From Certhia americana (Eukaryota > Chordata > Aves > Passeriformes > Certhiidae), in assembly GCA_018697195.1 (NCBI GenBank), contig JAGMWU010000029.1:124001-188000 (forward strand): DNA of 64,000 bases, given 5' to 3'. The notes below the pieces were generated by a model that did not search any database, was not told the origin of the DNA, and saw only the letters and a list, made by a program, of their open reading frames with translations. Positions 23,920 to 35,990 of the stretch are shown here, one piece after another; position 1 is the first letter of the stretch; each line of letters opens with the position of its first letter. Made by a program: the position numbers and the translations under genes.

Positions 23920-24156
23920 TGTTAGGAGAGATTTAGGTTGGATATCTGGGAGAGGCTCTTCCCCTAGAGGGTGCTGGGCACTGCCCAGGCTGCCCAGGGA
24001 ATAAGGCATGGCCCTGAGGCTGCTGGATCTCCAGGATCATTTGAACACCACTGCCAGGGATGCACAGGGTGGGATTTTGGGGTGTCTGTGCAGGGCCAGG
24101 GGCTGGATCAGAGACCCTGGTGTCCCTTCCCCTTGGGATATTCTCTGATTCCATGA
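23920..24156 (+). mobile_element. CR1 LINE 3'-end fragment, sense on plus
   Basis: The order is 'ttaggttggatatctgggag', 'cagggatgcacagggtggga', 'ggggtgtctgtgcagggcca' and a tail 'gatattctctgattccatga'. This is the 3' UTR of a CR1 type distinct from the copy at 615-985, and one of the better preserved fragments here. Confidence 0.85.
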
Positions 24157-26257
24157 ACAGATATCAAGCCCAACTGGTTTTTCCCGTCTGAGGTTCCACA
24201 TCTCAGATGTGCCATGAGCAGCCGAGGTCTGTTAATTTCTGTTATTTTTTACTAATCCTGGTACAAATTCATTGTAAGTAAGGAGTGACAGCATCTTCCC
24301 TCAGCATTGCAGCTGGGCAGGAGATTAAGCACTGGGAATTGTATTGGGCACACACATACCAGGAAAAAATACAGCAAATTGGGGTTTGTTTCTGACTCTT
24401 GAGTGGAAGAATGTCTGCTCTGTACATCAAGAGTAGCACTGTTGGTGTCACTGATTTTTTATCTTGATAGAAATGAGATAAGGAAGAACTGGTACTGCTG
24501 TGAATGACTCTGGGAAAACCTTTTCCGGAAAACTGTTTACAATTCCAGGCACTTGTTTTCAAAGGAGATAAACAGAAACAGATGCAGAGCAGAGGTTTCA
24601 GGGTGGTTTAGGAAATTATTAACAAGGGATTGGAATACTCTTGCTTCCTTGGCTTATCACAGTAGGCTGGGTTGTGCAACATGTGGGTGTCCACAGGGAA
24701 AAGGAGGAATAGGCAAAAATTAAAGCTGAGGTTGACATAAGTTTAAATGGACAAATCTGGATGTGAGAACTTTCCTTCTCTTTAGAACAAGCTCAATATT
24801 CATTTCAAACAGGCTTCTGACAGGAAGGGTACAGGTGCAAATTCACTGGTTTGAGGATTGTGGTTTATTGAACTTTATTATAAAAGAAATAAATAAATTC
24901 TAACCTCCCAAACAACAAGAGGTGTAACATTAGGATTATAATCTTATGTTCTCTAATCAATGAGCAAATTTAGTCTCCTTTGTTTTAATTAATCAGCAAA
25001 TTGCTTTGGTCTTTTCCAGGACATGGTCTGTCCTGGTTGGAAGTTGTGTCCTTCTCACAGGGTGTTGATTTAAATAGCTCCATATCTGAGAAGGACTTAA
25101 ACTGAGAAACCAAACCTTCCCAGCAATACAGGGATTTTCAGTTACAGCCTCATCAGCAAAGGTGGAAGAACTGGGATTTTCTTTGCTCTCATTCCAGGAG
25201 CAACCAAGTACAAGTGAAGGAAGGCAATGTCATCAAATGTCCCTGCTGTCTTTTCTCCCATCCCACATCTCAGATTTCTGGAAAGCTCCTTTATTTTCAC
25301 AGCTCTTCATTGAGGTTTGGGAATTAAATCCAACACCTTCACGATAAGACTTGTGTTGCTTTTGAGCAGTTTTGCTGCCAGGTTTTTAATGAACTCCCAG
25401 TAAAGTCACTCACCTGTGTTTTGCTCCCCTGAAAAGTTGCTCATGTGCTCCTTCACAGCCCTACTAAAATATGTTTGAATTCCTGCCTGGCATTGAATGG
25501 GAATGTGCACTCCATCAGCTAACAAGGACACTTGTGTTCATACAGAATTCATGAGTGCATGTTAAACACTGCTATAAAAGGACATTTCTTATCTTCAGCT
25601 AAATTGACAGCCACTTTTCAATATCAACTCCTTGTGCTTGGGAAATCAAGACACATGATTGTCTCTTTTTTCAGCTAAGTAAGAAAGATTTCTTTTTAAT
25701 GTCTGGGTGAGTGAAAATCTCTACTATTTGCTGTGATGTTTCCTTTCAAGAGGCACTGCTTTGTTTTGGTGGATAACTATTGCTTTTCCTTTTGCTTGTC
25801 TGCCTTAAAAATTTCTGTGGGTACACACAGCTGTGATGGATCTCCTTTTCTTCCACTGTCACTCAGAGGCTCTTCAGCAAGAGCTTTGTTTAGAGCTGAA
25901 AAATCATGATGCTGAGAAGTTGCCTGAAGAAAAAAATTGGAAGGTAACATGTAGTGAGCAGGAGCACTTTTTTTCTTTTGTTTTTATCCTTATGAATGAG
26001 CTTGGGTTTTGTGTACCTGATCATAACAGGCAGCAAAACAAGAGGATGAGTGAGCTGGACAAACTGAGGCTAAAGGAAAAATGGGAGGTGGAAGGTGATA
26101 CTTTTCATTCCACTCATCCACTTTAGTTTCCAGTCAGTGACTGAGGCATTCTTTAATGCCTTTCACCAGCAGTTTTCAGTCTCTTCACCAATAGGTTTTT
26201 GTTCCACATTATGTCTCAGCAGAGGCACATACACTGGGAATGATCAGGTATTTTCAT
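24157..26257. other. Unique non-coding sequence
   Basis: About 2.1 kb of AT-rich single-copy DNA. An open frame of 97 codons at 25833-26126 (plus) has no recognised domain. No repeat family was identified. Confidence 0.5.
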
Positions 26258-26430
26258 CTGGACAACCTGGCCTTGGACGCTTCCAGGGATGGGGCAGTCA
26301 CAGCTTCTCTGGGCAACCTATGCCAGAGCTTTCCCCTCCCAGGGGAGATTTTCCTCCTAAAATCTCATCTAAACCTCCCCTCTCCATATCAGACCACTCC
26401 CCCATGCCCTCTCATTGCACATCCTACCTG
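26258..26430 (-). mobile_element. CR1 LINE fragment, antisense on plus
   Basis: On the plus strand 'gacaacctggccttggacgc' is followed by 'ttccagggatggggcagtca', 'tctctgggcaacctatgcca' and 'aaatctcatctaaacctccc'. This is the reverse complement of the central 3' UTR of CR1. The terminal tail is missing. Two overlapping plus-strand open frames here are antisense CR1. Confidence 0.85.
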
Positions 26431-27859
26431 TAGATCTTTGGAGAAGGGGATATCTAGCCTAAGGGATACTCTGCAAGGCAGGGTTTTGTTTCCCAGCCTG
26501 GCCAATTATAGAACAGGGGGCTTTACATTGCAGGAGGAGCAGAATTTGAGATCAGTGGTTATACCTATTTAGAAAGAATTTATTATATTTTACCCTATTG
26601 TTTTCAGCGCTGGTATGAACAAAAGCACACCTGGACTCTCACAACAATAAAGTGTGTGTCTAGAGGTGAGAATCAGGCTCTTGTCTCTCAGTCCCACTCC
26701 TCTGGTTCCTGCTGCTGTTTTCTGCAGCAGTTTAAAATGACACATCCTTGCATTCCAGGTACTGGGACTTCAAGGCAAATATTACTTAGAAATGTTCCAA
26801 GGCTTATGACAGGAGGAGCAACAACTATACTCCAGGTGGGATTTGAAAAGCTTTGAAGGGTTTCAGACTCATGTCTGTGCCCCCACCATGAGCAGACACA
26901 GCACAGTGGGAGCAGGACAGGTCTCTCCCTGTGTGTGCTCCCTCACCTCCAGCACTGACCAGCTGCTTGGTTCAAACCATTGGGAAGAGGTGGAAAGGTT
27001 TAATATCAGGCAAATAAGATATTGAAATACCAACCTGAGATCAGGACAAATTTCAAACTTTTCCATCCTTTCAGGACAATGCATGCTGAAATTTGGTATC
27101 CTGATCCAGGTTTCTTTTCCACCTGGCTTGGTGGAACACACAGTCCTGGCAGGGTTTGCATTTTCAAATGGCATCTCCTTAAAAGCAGATTTGCATTTTT
27201 CCCAGTGTTGTGGTGAAGCTGGTGAACAGAATTCCCTTCCTTAAGCTGCTCCAAGTGTAGAATTAAATCAGGGACCTGGGGTGGTTCAGTCTGACTGGAG
27301 ACCTGCCTTAAGAACGAGTGTCTACCTGAACCTTGTGGTGTTTTACAAGCTCAGGCCAAACCTCTTCTCCTTCAATATCTCAAAGAAGTCACAGAATAAT
27401 GACCTGAGCAATTTGGCAAGGCTCCCATATATATTTCACCTGCATGAGGAAGGATATTCCAAAGGAAATTTTGAAAGGCTCTCTAATTCCCAGGGAAATC
27501 AGAGAGTATAACAGAAATATTTGTGTCTCCGAATTTAAAAAATGTGCTGTAATACCTACATACCACAGGATGGAGTTACAGACTTAACTTTAGATTTGCC
27601 TGCCTTTTAGCCCAACTGTTAATGTTTGTTTTGGTGGTTTGTTTTTTTTTAAAACCCAGTTTACTTGCAACACATGTGTCCAAACATCTTGGAGAGGATT
27701 CTTCCACCTTGCAAAGGGCAGAACAAGGTTATAGCAGGCACAAATCCTGCCTGTACTGTGCTGAGGGAACAGGTTGGGCATGGAGCTTGTGCCATTGCTT
27801 TGAGTGTTTTAATTTTCTGTGATTCAGTGCTCAACAATAATCCCCGTTTTCCAGAAGCC
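26431..27859. other. Unique non-coding sequence
   Basis: About 1.4 kb, no recognised repeat or gene. Open frames up to 101 codons overlap on both strands. Confidence 0.5.
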
Positions 27860-28095
27860 AGAAAATCATTCAGGTCGGAAAGGACCTCCAGGGTCATCCA
27901 GTCCAACATCCAGCCAAGCCCTGGATACCCATAAATCATATCAAAAGGTGCCACATCTACCTGATTTCTGAACCCTCACCGGGGACTTCCCTGGGACTCT
28001 GTTCCAATGTTTAACAACTCTTCCAGAATATATTCTCCCTGATATCCAACCTCAACCTCCCCTGGCACAACCTAAGCCTTGTTTCTCTGTAGTCC
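27860..28095 (-). mobile_element. CR1 LINE fragment, antisense on plus
   Basis: On the plus strand 'gaaaatcattcaggtcggaa' starts at the 3' tail and continues 'ggacctccagggtcatccag', 'ccacatctacctgatttctg', 'gatatccaacctcaacctcc' and 'cctggcacaacctaagcc'. That is about 235 bp in correct order for a minus-strand CR1. Confidence 0.85.
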
Positions 28096-29462
28096 TGGAA
28101 GAGGCTGTGCTCTAGAATGAAGTACTCCTAAAATCCTCCTTCTGACCTGATGCACTGGAGTTGAACATGTACTGTGCTGGCACTGCAAAACAAGCAGTGA
28201 TTGCAGCTGAGATGGGGAGAGGCTTCCCCAGGGATTCATTTCCAGACAGCCAAGCTCCCCCTCAGCAGGATTGGTATTCCTCAGCTTCCCTGGCTGTGGA
28301 AAGGTGAGAGGATTTAATTACAGACTAAAAACAATTATGCAACTGAATCTACTCATGTTTGCAAAACACTTGGAAACCTCCAGATTGTGGAATTGGCAGA
28401 ATTAATAATTACCATCTCCATCAGCCTGGCACTTCCCTACCTATCAATCCACACACAGAAGCACTTTCTCTTGGGGAATTTTTGGAGCAGAGCTGCTCCA
28501 GGAGAGGTGGATGCCCCTTTGGGACAGCATGCAACACTGCCTTGGTGTGGCAAGATGAGTAACACCCCTCACTTCTCACCTCCCAGTTCCTTCACAAACA
28601 TAACTGAAGTTTTACATTTGCCAAAAAAAATATCTCATCTTCAGTTTAAAGTACTTAAAATCTAAAATTATAATTCAGGCTTTAGTACTGTTTTATAATT
28701 TTTAATTTTTTTTTTTATCCCCAAAGGTTAATTTAAAAAAAATATGACTGTGTATAATCATGAGAGAGGGTTCTTCTGAGGGAATTTGATCTCTGCTTTT
28801 TTTCCTCTTTATATATAGATGTATTTTTTTTAAAATTTTTTTTTTCATTTCCATGTCTAAGTAAAATATTAATCCAAGCCTTGGATGCTACACCCTATGC
28901 TAGATAATTAACATTTAAAGTCAACCTTGACTTTGTAAGCTTCTGCACATGAGTATTGTCATAAAATCACTGAATAAAGGGAATCTGTATTACTTGGAGC
29001 TGTTTTTCCATGGTCTTCTGCCTTGTCAGTTTGCCTAGAAGAAGGGAGAGGCAGATTGGGCCAATATCTGACTGAGGAATGGGGAGGAAATTGGCTCTGG
29101 TGAGTCCCAGGTCAGCGCTGGGCTCTGGCAGCAGAGAAAGGACTGGATCATCACCCCGAGGATGTCACACACGGCTGAGGCCTTTGGGCAGGGATCCAGA
29201 ATGTGAGGAGCTCATAAAAAAGAGGAACACAGAGCTTGAACCACTGGAATACCGGATGCTGCATGGCCCCTGCCTCATCCTGATATTCCAAGTGTTCTTC
29301 CCAACTGATACTTCCTGTCAGCCCTCACCAGGTGTGGCAGAAGAGCTGATGTGTTCTGTCCATCAGCTGGATAGCTCCGGGAATTGTCCCCCTCACACAG
29401 ATGGGTGAGTTAACCCAGGCCAGGTGTGCGTCCCTAAAGGAGCCTCTCTGGCTCCAGAAGGG
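28096..29462. other. Unique AT-rich non-coding sequence
   Basis: About 1.4 kb. 28615-28870 is especially A/T-rich with several short T and A runs. No repeat family or gene was recognised. Confidence 0.5.
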
Positions 29463-30023
29463 TGAAACACCTGCTGACATGGGACAACTTGCCTTGACAA
29501 CGAGATGTGGGGATATCAGCTGGAATTTCTAACTGACAGACATTTCACTTTACAAACTATAGCAGCCAGACAAACTTTGATGGAGGCAGAAGTCTCCCCC
29601 GCACTCTGCAAATGTGTAGGGGTTCTCCCCAGAGTCTGGACACAAATTTCATTATTACTTTTCCAGAAATTGAGGGAGAGGGTTCTATGTGTACTTCATC
29701 ATCAGTTTGGTGGTAAGTTACACTGACTCCTAACCTATACTATTTCTTTGCTAGCTGTAATATAGGTACCTTTTAGCATGCCCTGTATTTTTTTTGTCTA
29801 CGAGTAGTTCTTTTTGCTTTATCCTGCAGAGTAAGTAGTCTGTTAAAAGTCTTGTCTGTTAACCTTGTTTCTATTCAATAATAATTCATTTTGCAATAGA
29901 CCTGATTAACCATTCTTACAAACTTGTGAGCAAGTGTCATTTGGGGTGCAGGCTGCCTCAACTAGTGCTAGTGCCAGAAATCTGAGTCAAAGGCAGGACT
30001 TGTCTAAACTCTCATTCCTAACA
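29463..30023 (+). mobile_element. Probable LTR, family not identified
   Basis: A block starting TGAAACACC and ending CCTAACA. It has a degenerate poly-A signal, AATAAT, near 29877-29882, followed by a sequence that looks like a U5 region. I recognise it only loosely as avian-LTR-like. No target-site duplication could be found and both ends are estimates. Confidence 0.4.
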
Positions 30024-30185
30024 CCAGGAGAGATCTTCATTCAATAGCAATAATGGAATGTCTGAAGCGATTTTCTTTGACTGATTTTATTTCACACACC
30101 ATCTTGTATTATTTTATCTGGGTGTGGACCCCAGAGTGCTTTCAGGTATTGGCTCATCTCTGTTTGGGTAGGAGCCTAGAACCGT

Positions 30186-30563
30186 TGCAGTAGAGTCAGA
30201 CAAGACACCTTTTTCTCCGTGCTGCGATAACCAATCTTTATTCTTCACAGGTCATATTTATATAGTTTTCTAAAAGTATTGTGCTTAATTCTAATTGCTT
30301 AATAACCTTTTGCTACCCAGTTCATTGGTTAGTAGTTGCTAGAGTATGTGCTTGCCAAAGACTTGCTTCTCGTAAAAGTGTTTACAGTTCTTTTTTCATG
30401 GGCATAGAATTATTCTCACTGTTACAAATACCTTTGTCATGGGTGCAGGCTGATTCTCACAGATACTTGTCAGGCCAGCTGTTAGCTGTACATAGCCAAA
30501 GTAGCAGGCATGAGCCATGATTTTATAAGGCCTTTCTTTTGTAAGTTTTACCCATATGCAACA
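30186..30563 (-). mobile_element. Probable ERVK-type LTR
   Basis: On the minus strand TATATAAA-like sequence (30256-30265) is followed about 15 bp downstream by AATAAA (30237-30242), then a GC-richer stretch ending near TGCA. This is the compact promoter/poly-A layout also seen in LTR copy B at 18225-18527, though the sequence is a different family. The inferred minus-strand start is TGTTGCAT at 30563. The expected 6-bp duplication is not clear (GAACCG against GAAACC), so the boundaries may be off by several bases. Confidence 0.55.
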
Positions 30564-31857
30564 GAAACCCCCTTAAATATTTCACTGTACTTAATGCTTG
30601 TTCTTACCCTGAATTTAGGGATAGGGCTATAGGTCATGGTAACCATTAAGATAATGATAATGAACATTTCAATTTATAAACACTCAGGTGAGCCTGAGTG
30701 GAGATAAGGTCTTGATCACATGTTCTGTTAATTGGTCTGTGCATGTGATTGTGTTCAGTCTCATGTCTCAGCTGGAGTATCCTCACCCAGCTCCAGCAGC
30801 TTCACTTATGTCCCAAAAAATTATTTTCTGCTTTCTCCTGCCATTTTGTGAGTGCTTCCAGGACAAAAAACCCTCTGGAAACTCCTGATTTTCAGGGGCT
30901 CAGTCTGCCTTTGGGACCCTTTCCAAGCTGTGTTGTCATCGAATGTTGTCAGCCTGTCTGGTCCCACCTGCTGTCCTGTTCACTGTGCTGCTGGGAAGGC
31001 CACAGAACCATGATTGGCATTTCAGCTCTCTTGGAAAATGCCTCATGGCTGAGGAATATTTTTAGTTTTGGTTTTATGGGATTTAGATAGATTTAGAGAA
31101 CCCACATTGAAAAATGAGTGTGTCCAGTTGCTTGAATACAGTGATGCGGCTGTTCTTCTGGGGGTGAGAGGCAGGTGTCACTCAGTTCCCTGATTTTTCA
31201 GAGGTTTTCAATAATGAAACTGTTCTGGCATCTAGAAACGGGCAATTGATGGTGCTCCTGGAGTGAGAGGGGTATCATGGAGAAGATGATGGGAATTATT
31301 CCGGTGTGTGGTTGGTACAAATGAGAGCAAAACCTCTCCATAAATAGCATAATTACATGGATATTACTAGAATATTACAGTTTTTCTAAGCCATACATAC
31401 CCAAACATATCCCAAACTTTGACAGTGGTGTGTTGGACATTTCCAGTCCTAGGGATGGGTAAATTTTCCCATGGAAAAATATGTCTGACTCTGGTCAGAA
31501 TTTGTCTAACTCCATGTAAAGAGACTTTTCCCCTGCCTTTAGCAGGATATCTATAAGAAAAATCTCTTCTTCCACAGGTACTTTTAGATCATCATCTGCT
31601 AATAACGGGCTTTATCCCCTTCCTGCAGCAGGTGACTGTAAAGCTGTCACCAATCATTTGGGTTTACAGCAATAGCAATTATACTGGGGGGTTTTATTAT
31701 ATTTTGAATGCTGTGTTTGTAGTGTAGAATAAATTAACCTTAGCCAAAATTATGCTGGCTTTTCTATTCCATTAATATTTGGGATCAGGCAGCATTTACA
31801 ACAGAATTGCATCTGCAGAGGTATTTCTGGGTATGACAGAAGAGGTGTCTGTCCTGA
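30564..31857. other. Unique non-coding sequence
   Basis: About 1.3 kb with no recognised repeat. Two overlapping open frames at 30688-31090 have no domain. Confidence 0.5.
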
Positions 31858-31946
31858 CCTTGCAGGGATGTGGCAACCACAGCTTCATGCCAGGGCCTTC
31901 ATCCCCAGTAAAGAATTCCCAGTTTTACACTGATTTCTCTCTGTCA
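31858..31946 (-). mobile_element. Possible degraded CR1 fragment, antisense on plus
   Basis: 'gcagggatgtggcaaccaca' followed by 'gcttcatgccagggccttca' and 'agtaaagaattcccag' resembles the reverse-complemented CR1 3' UTR with many changes. It is too diverged and short to be certain. Confidence 0.4.
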
Positions 31947-33299
31947 CATGATTAAGAAATATCTAAGGGTAATTCTTTATATGAAGTGTTTAAAACACAG
32001 GCTGGGTTTTGGGAAATATTGAGAATTTGCATTATTTCATGGTAGTTTTGGCCCCTGGTGTGTTGCTGTCAGCCTGAGAATTCCAAAGGCAAAAAAAAAT
32101 GAGAAATTGCAACATTTAGTTTTTGTTGATCAATGTTAAATCAGAATCAAGATAATCAAAGGATATAATTGAGGGTAGAACATGCTTAAGTTTAAACAAG
32201 TTTCAAAGTAAGCTGAACCCAGGCTTGCCTTGAATCTTATACTGAATGCTGTTGGGGAAAGGAACATTTCCCAGGCAGGAATTGAAAAGCTCTTTGAAGC
32301 ATGGAGAAGTTGCAGCAGCAAATAAAATAAATTAATGTAGTGATATGTCCAGGAACCCTTTTATAATTTTATAAAATAGAATGAGTATAGGGGGTAAAAG
32401 TATAACTGGGGATATGACACAGTAATGTGGTTGTGGACTGCCTGGCCTGGAACAGAAGTGGAGTAAAAAATCCAAAGAAATAGGAGGACTCAGCATTAAA
32501 GTGATGATATTTAAATTTCTCTGATGAAGCTGTGTCACAAGTCTCTGTGTGTGTTAACCCAAAGGAAATGACACATTTGCCCTGCTGGAATTCCTTAAGA
32601 TCAGGCTGGACAGCAACTTTTGGTGCAATCTTCCGAATCACATTTCTGTGATAGGCTGTGGCAAGAGAAGCTGAATGTACGTCTCAGTTCTGTCCAGATG
32701 ATTGAAGGGAGGAAATTTCCACATGGGGCTTCATAGGAAAACTTTCCAGGCCATGTTCTCAAGGAAGGAATATCTGGAGAGGTTGGTGCACAGCTGGGTG
32801 TCACAGAGGGTCCTTGTTTCCTGGCCGTCTTGCCACAAGGAAAGCTGGAGATTTTACTTTCCTCCAGCAGAATCCTCAGCTTTGATCTATTTTGCTGTCT
32901 CAGTGACTCATGTTGTCCTGCCATGGAACAGAAGCACAGGAACAGCACGGAATCAAAGGGATGTTTATGAACCATGCAGCAAACAGTAAACCCCACTCCA
33001 TTTCTCACCCTTGCCAACTCCAATCTCGTGCAGGAGCACCGAGGCAGTAAAACAGAGTGGGATGTCATCCCTAAGGAATGTCTGAGCCTCCTCAGCCGAG
33101 CAGGTGGTGAACTTGTGCTTGGCTGGGTTTGACAGCAGTTGTGCTCCATCCCCTGATGAAAATGAAATAATAACCTATGCTTGGAGTCAAACTGTCCACT
33201 AGGGCAGTTTGGAAGAGCTGCATCCCAAGCCTCTGGAACTGTCCTGGCTGGGTTTGAGTCAGAGGGGATGCCAGGCCAGGGGTCAGAGGGGGTGCCAGG
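31947..33299. other. Unique sequence containing the longest open frame, not called as a gene
   Basis: The longest frame of the window (182 codons, minus, 32601-33149) lies here. It is Cys- and Ser-rich without a pattern I can match to a domain, has no splice or promoter context, and is overlapped by a plus-strand frame of 95 codons. Chance is the simplest explanation. Confidence 0.45.
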
Positions 33300-33570
33300 C
33301 TCTGCTCAGTGGTGCCCAGAGATGGGACAAAGGGCAAGGCCAGGAATTAAAACAGGAAATTCCACCTCAATATAAGGAAGAATTTCTTTATATTGAGGGT
33401 AGCAGAGCACTGGAAAAACTGCACAGGGAGAATGTGGAGTCTCCCTCTCTGTTTGAGAGACATCCCAGCCCCACTGGGTGTGTGCCTGTGTCACCTGCTC
33501 CAGGTGACCCTGCCTGGGCAGTGGGTTGGACTGGGTGATCCCTTCCACCCCATTCTGGGATTCTGTAAGA
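33300..33570 (+). mobile_element. CR1 LINE 3'-end fragment, sense on plus
   Basis: The sequence runs 'ctcagtggtgcccagagatg', 'ttaaaacaggaaattccacc', 'gcagagcactggaaaaactg', 'gctccaggtgaccctgcctg' and ends with the tail 'attctgggattctgtaa'. This is a third CR1 type by its 3' UTR. It contains a striking internal palindrome at 33365-33398. Confidence 0.85.
33365..33398. repeat. Inverted repeat inside CR1
   Basis: CCTCAATATAA (33365-33375) and TTATATTGAGG (33388-33398) are perfect inverse complements around a 12-nt loop, and several inner bases can also pair. Confidence 0.9.
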
Positions 33571-34995
33571 ATCTGACTCTCCACAGCAGCTGAAGAGTCA
33601 AACCCCAACCTCATCTTCTGTGTATCTATCTCTTACAGTCCAGCCCAACACCAAAACCAAGGAAATGTGGATGGGTGGGACCCCCAGACCAAGCAGGGTT
33701 TATTAACAATGGGCAGTTTCTCAGAATCATTTCAGTTATGCTTCCCTGTAATGAGTTCAATACACTCTATAATGTTCCTATAAAGCTGCCTATGGGATGA
33801 CAGCAATATATGGTGTGATGTTACGGGCCTTTCATAACATTCCAGAGTAATTAGGACATAAAATTGAACTGAAACTTTAAACCACATTTCAGCTCTGTTC
33901 TCTCTCAATATATACTACTCTTCAGCAGGCAAGGGCAGTAATTTAATATTGACTTCTGGCTGCAACATTACCATATAATCTAAATGCTAATAACAATTAA
34001 AGCACAGCATGGTGATTAAAATGTCTCTTGGAATATTGAAAATACAGGTAATAAATGGGGCAAGGATGTAAGACAGAGTTGGAGTTTAAGGATCTGCTCT
34101 GAGGGGCTATGCTGAAAAAAATGGGTTGGGCTGGAGAAGTTTTGTGCACAGTCTGTGTTTCTTTCGTGCTTAGCCATCAAACACAGTTTTGTTTGATGTA
34201 TTTTTATTCCAGGCTCTATCATATGGAAAGCATATTGAAGCCCAAATCTGAATTCTTTTTATTTCCTTCTGCCATTTCTATATGCAATAGTTTGTCTCAG
34301 GAGAGGTTAAAGGGATAGTTTCCCTCACAAATTGAGAGGAATATTTCCTTTTGGACGTTAGTCCTTGCTAATGAAGTACACGCTTCAGAGTTTTACAAGA
34401 GGCAGAACAGCCATGAAAGGCAGCTAAAACAAGAAAGAAAGGAAATGAAGTGCAAAAACCCTTTAAAAAACCTACAGTCATGTGTGAAAATGCATGAGAT
34501 CCATTAAACTTGGGGAACACTGGGATAAATGTGCAGCACAAAAGGTCTCTGAGCTCACCTGTTGGTGCTTCCAAAGTTCTGTTTATGTTTTCCTTTGCTT
34601 GCAGCTCAAATCCTGAATTTCATGGATTTTTAATGGATTTGTTCACAGTAGTTTAAAGGTGATGAAATACATGTGTTGGAGCAACAGGGATTGTGCTGAT
34701 GGATCCCGGGATACAGGGATTGGAGAGTGACATGAATGGTCCAGTGGATCCAGGATCTGTCCTGAATCCTCAGTTAATCAATTTGTTTTTGCAATAGTAT
34801 ATTGAGGGGAAAAACTTCCTCTGTGGATTCTGATTTCCTGCATCCAGCCAGGAGCTAAACTTTGGAAAACCCTTTGAAGATGTTCACTGATGACCCATGG
34901 CAGGTTCAAAAGCCTCTGGACTTCTCTCCCTCATCCAGCTCCTTTTCACTGCAGAATTAATGCTGAGAACTGAATTTTTATTTCTTTCCAATTAT

Positions 34996-35011
34996 AAAAA
35001 AAAAAAAAAAA
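34996..35011. repeat. Homopolymer A run (A16)
   Basis: Sixteen uninterrupted A, with A-rich sequence continuing for about 20 bp. Confidence 0.9.
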
Positions 35012-35958
35012 GATAAAGAAAAAAAGTTTTTGTGAGATTGTTCATTTCTTCCTGATCTCTAAATTTCCCCATCTTCTCCCAGAGATGCAGAGTGAGGCAG
35101 CAGTGCATGGAACAGTTGTCATAAAGCACACAGTGACTGTTCAGGGACATTTCCCCAGCCACTGGCTCCTTGTGGGGCTTTTTCCAGTCCGGTTTAATTT
35201 TCTGCTTGTGGGACTCACCAGGCTCCTGCGCTGGCAGAGAGGATTTGGGGGCAGTCCATGCATCATTCTGACTCCTTGCTCTGGCTGCAGCTGATGGAAC
35301 AGGGACAGAGATCCCTGTATGGCTGAGGCTCGGGGATGGAAGGCCCTGAGCTGTCTGTGTGAGATGGTGTTCAAAGGGAAGAAAGGGGGAAAATTAACTC
35401 AACATTCTTGTAACCACTTGAACAAGACACAAATAAAATGGAGAAAGGCTTTTGTGTGTGTGTTGGGATGTTTGTGAGCTGGGATTTGCAGAGCAGATCC
35501 ATTATCCTTGATGAAAATGTTTTGACTGCTTTTTGTCAGAGCCCTTCTGTGCTCTAAGTGCTTCTGTTCATCATAATGGGTTTCCCTGATAGATATCCCT
35601 GCCACTGCCACCAATCCGGCTCCAAGCTTTATTCCTTTAGAATTTAAGAATGTGGGTTTTATGATAATGCTTTTCCTGTGGCTGGTGAGCAGTGCCCAGG
35701 GGTTTGAAGCATTTATTATTGTTAATAATCCATGTTTAATAGAACCGTTTTCTTCTGGAGATGGCAAAGAACTTGATCAATTTTGCAGAGGGGAATTATT
35801 TCACCTGGTAATGAAATACCCTCATCTCCCGGGCCAGAAGAGGAATAAGATGGAACAGAGCAGCTCAGCAGAAGAAATGCTGGGTGGTTTATGCAGCTGT
35901 TATATGAATATCCTTTGCTATTTTGGGCACCTCTCTTCATTCTGAGCAAGCAACAAGC

Positions 35959-35990
35959 AAAAAAAAAACAAAAAACAAAAAACAAAAAAA
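35959..35990. repeat. (A5-9)C simple repeat
   Basis: Runs of A separated by single C at roughly 7-bp spacing. Confidence 0.9.

Noticed and set aside
32601..33149. Longest open frame, 182 codons on the minus strand
   Set aside because: No recognisable domain, no splice or promoter context, and an overlapping plus-strand frame. Expected by chance in 64 kb of six-frame sequence.
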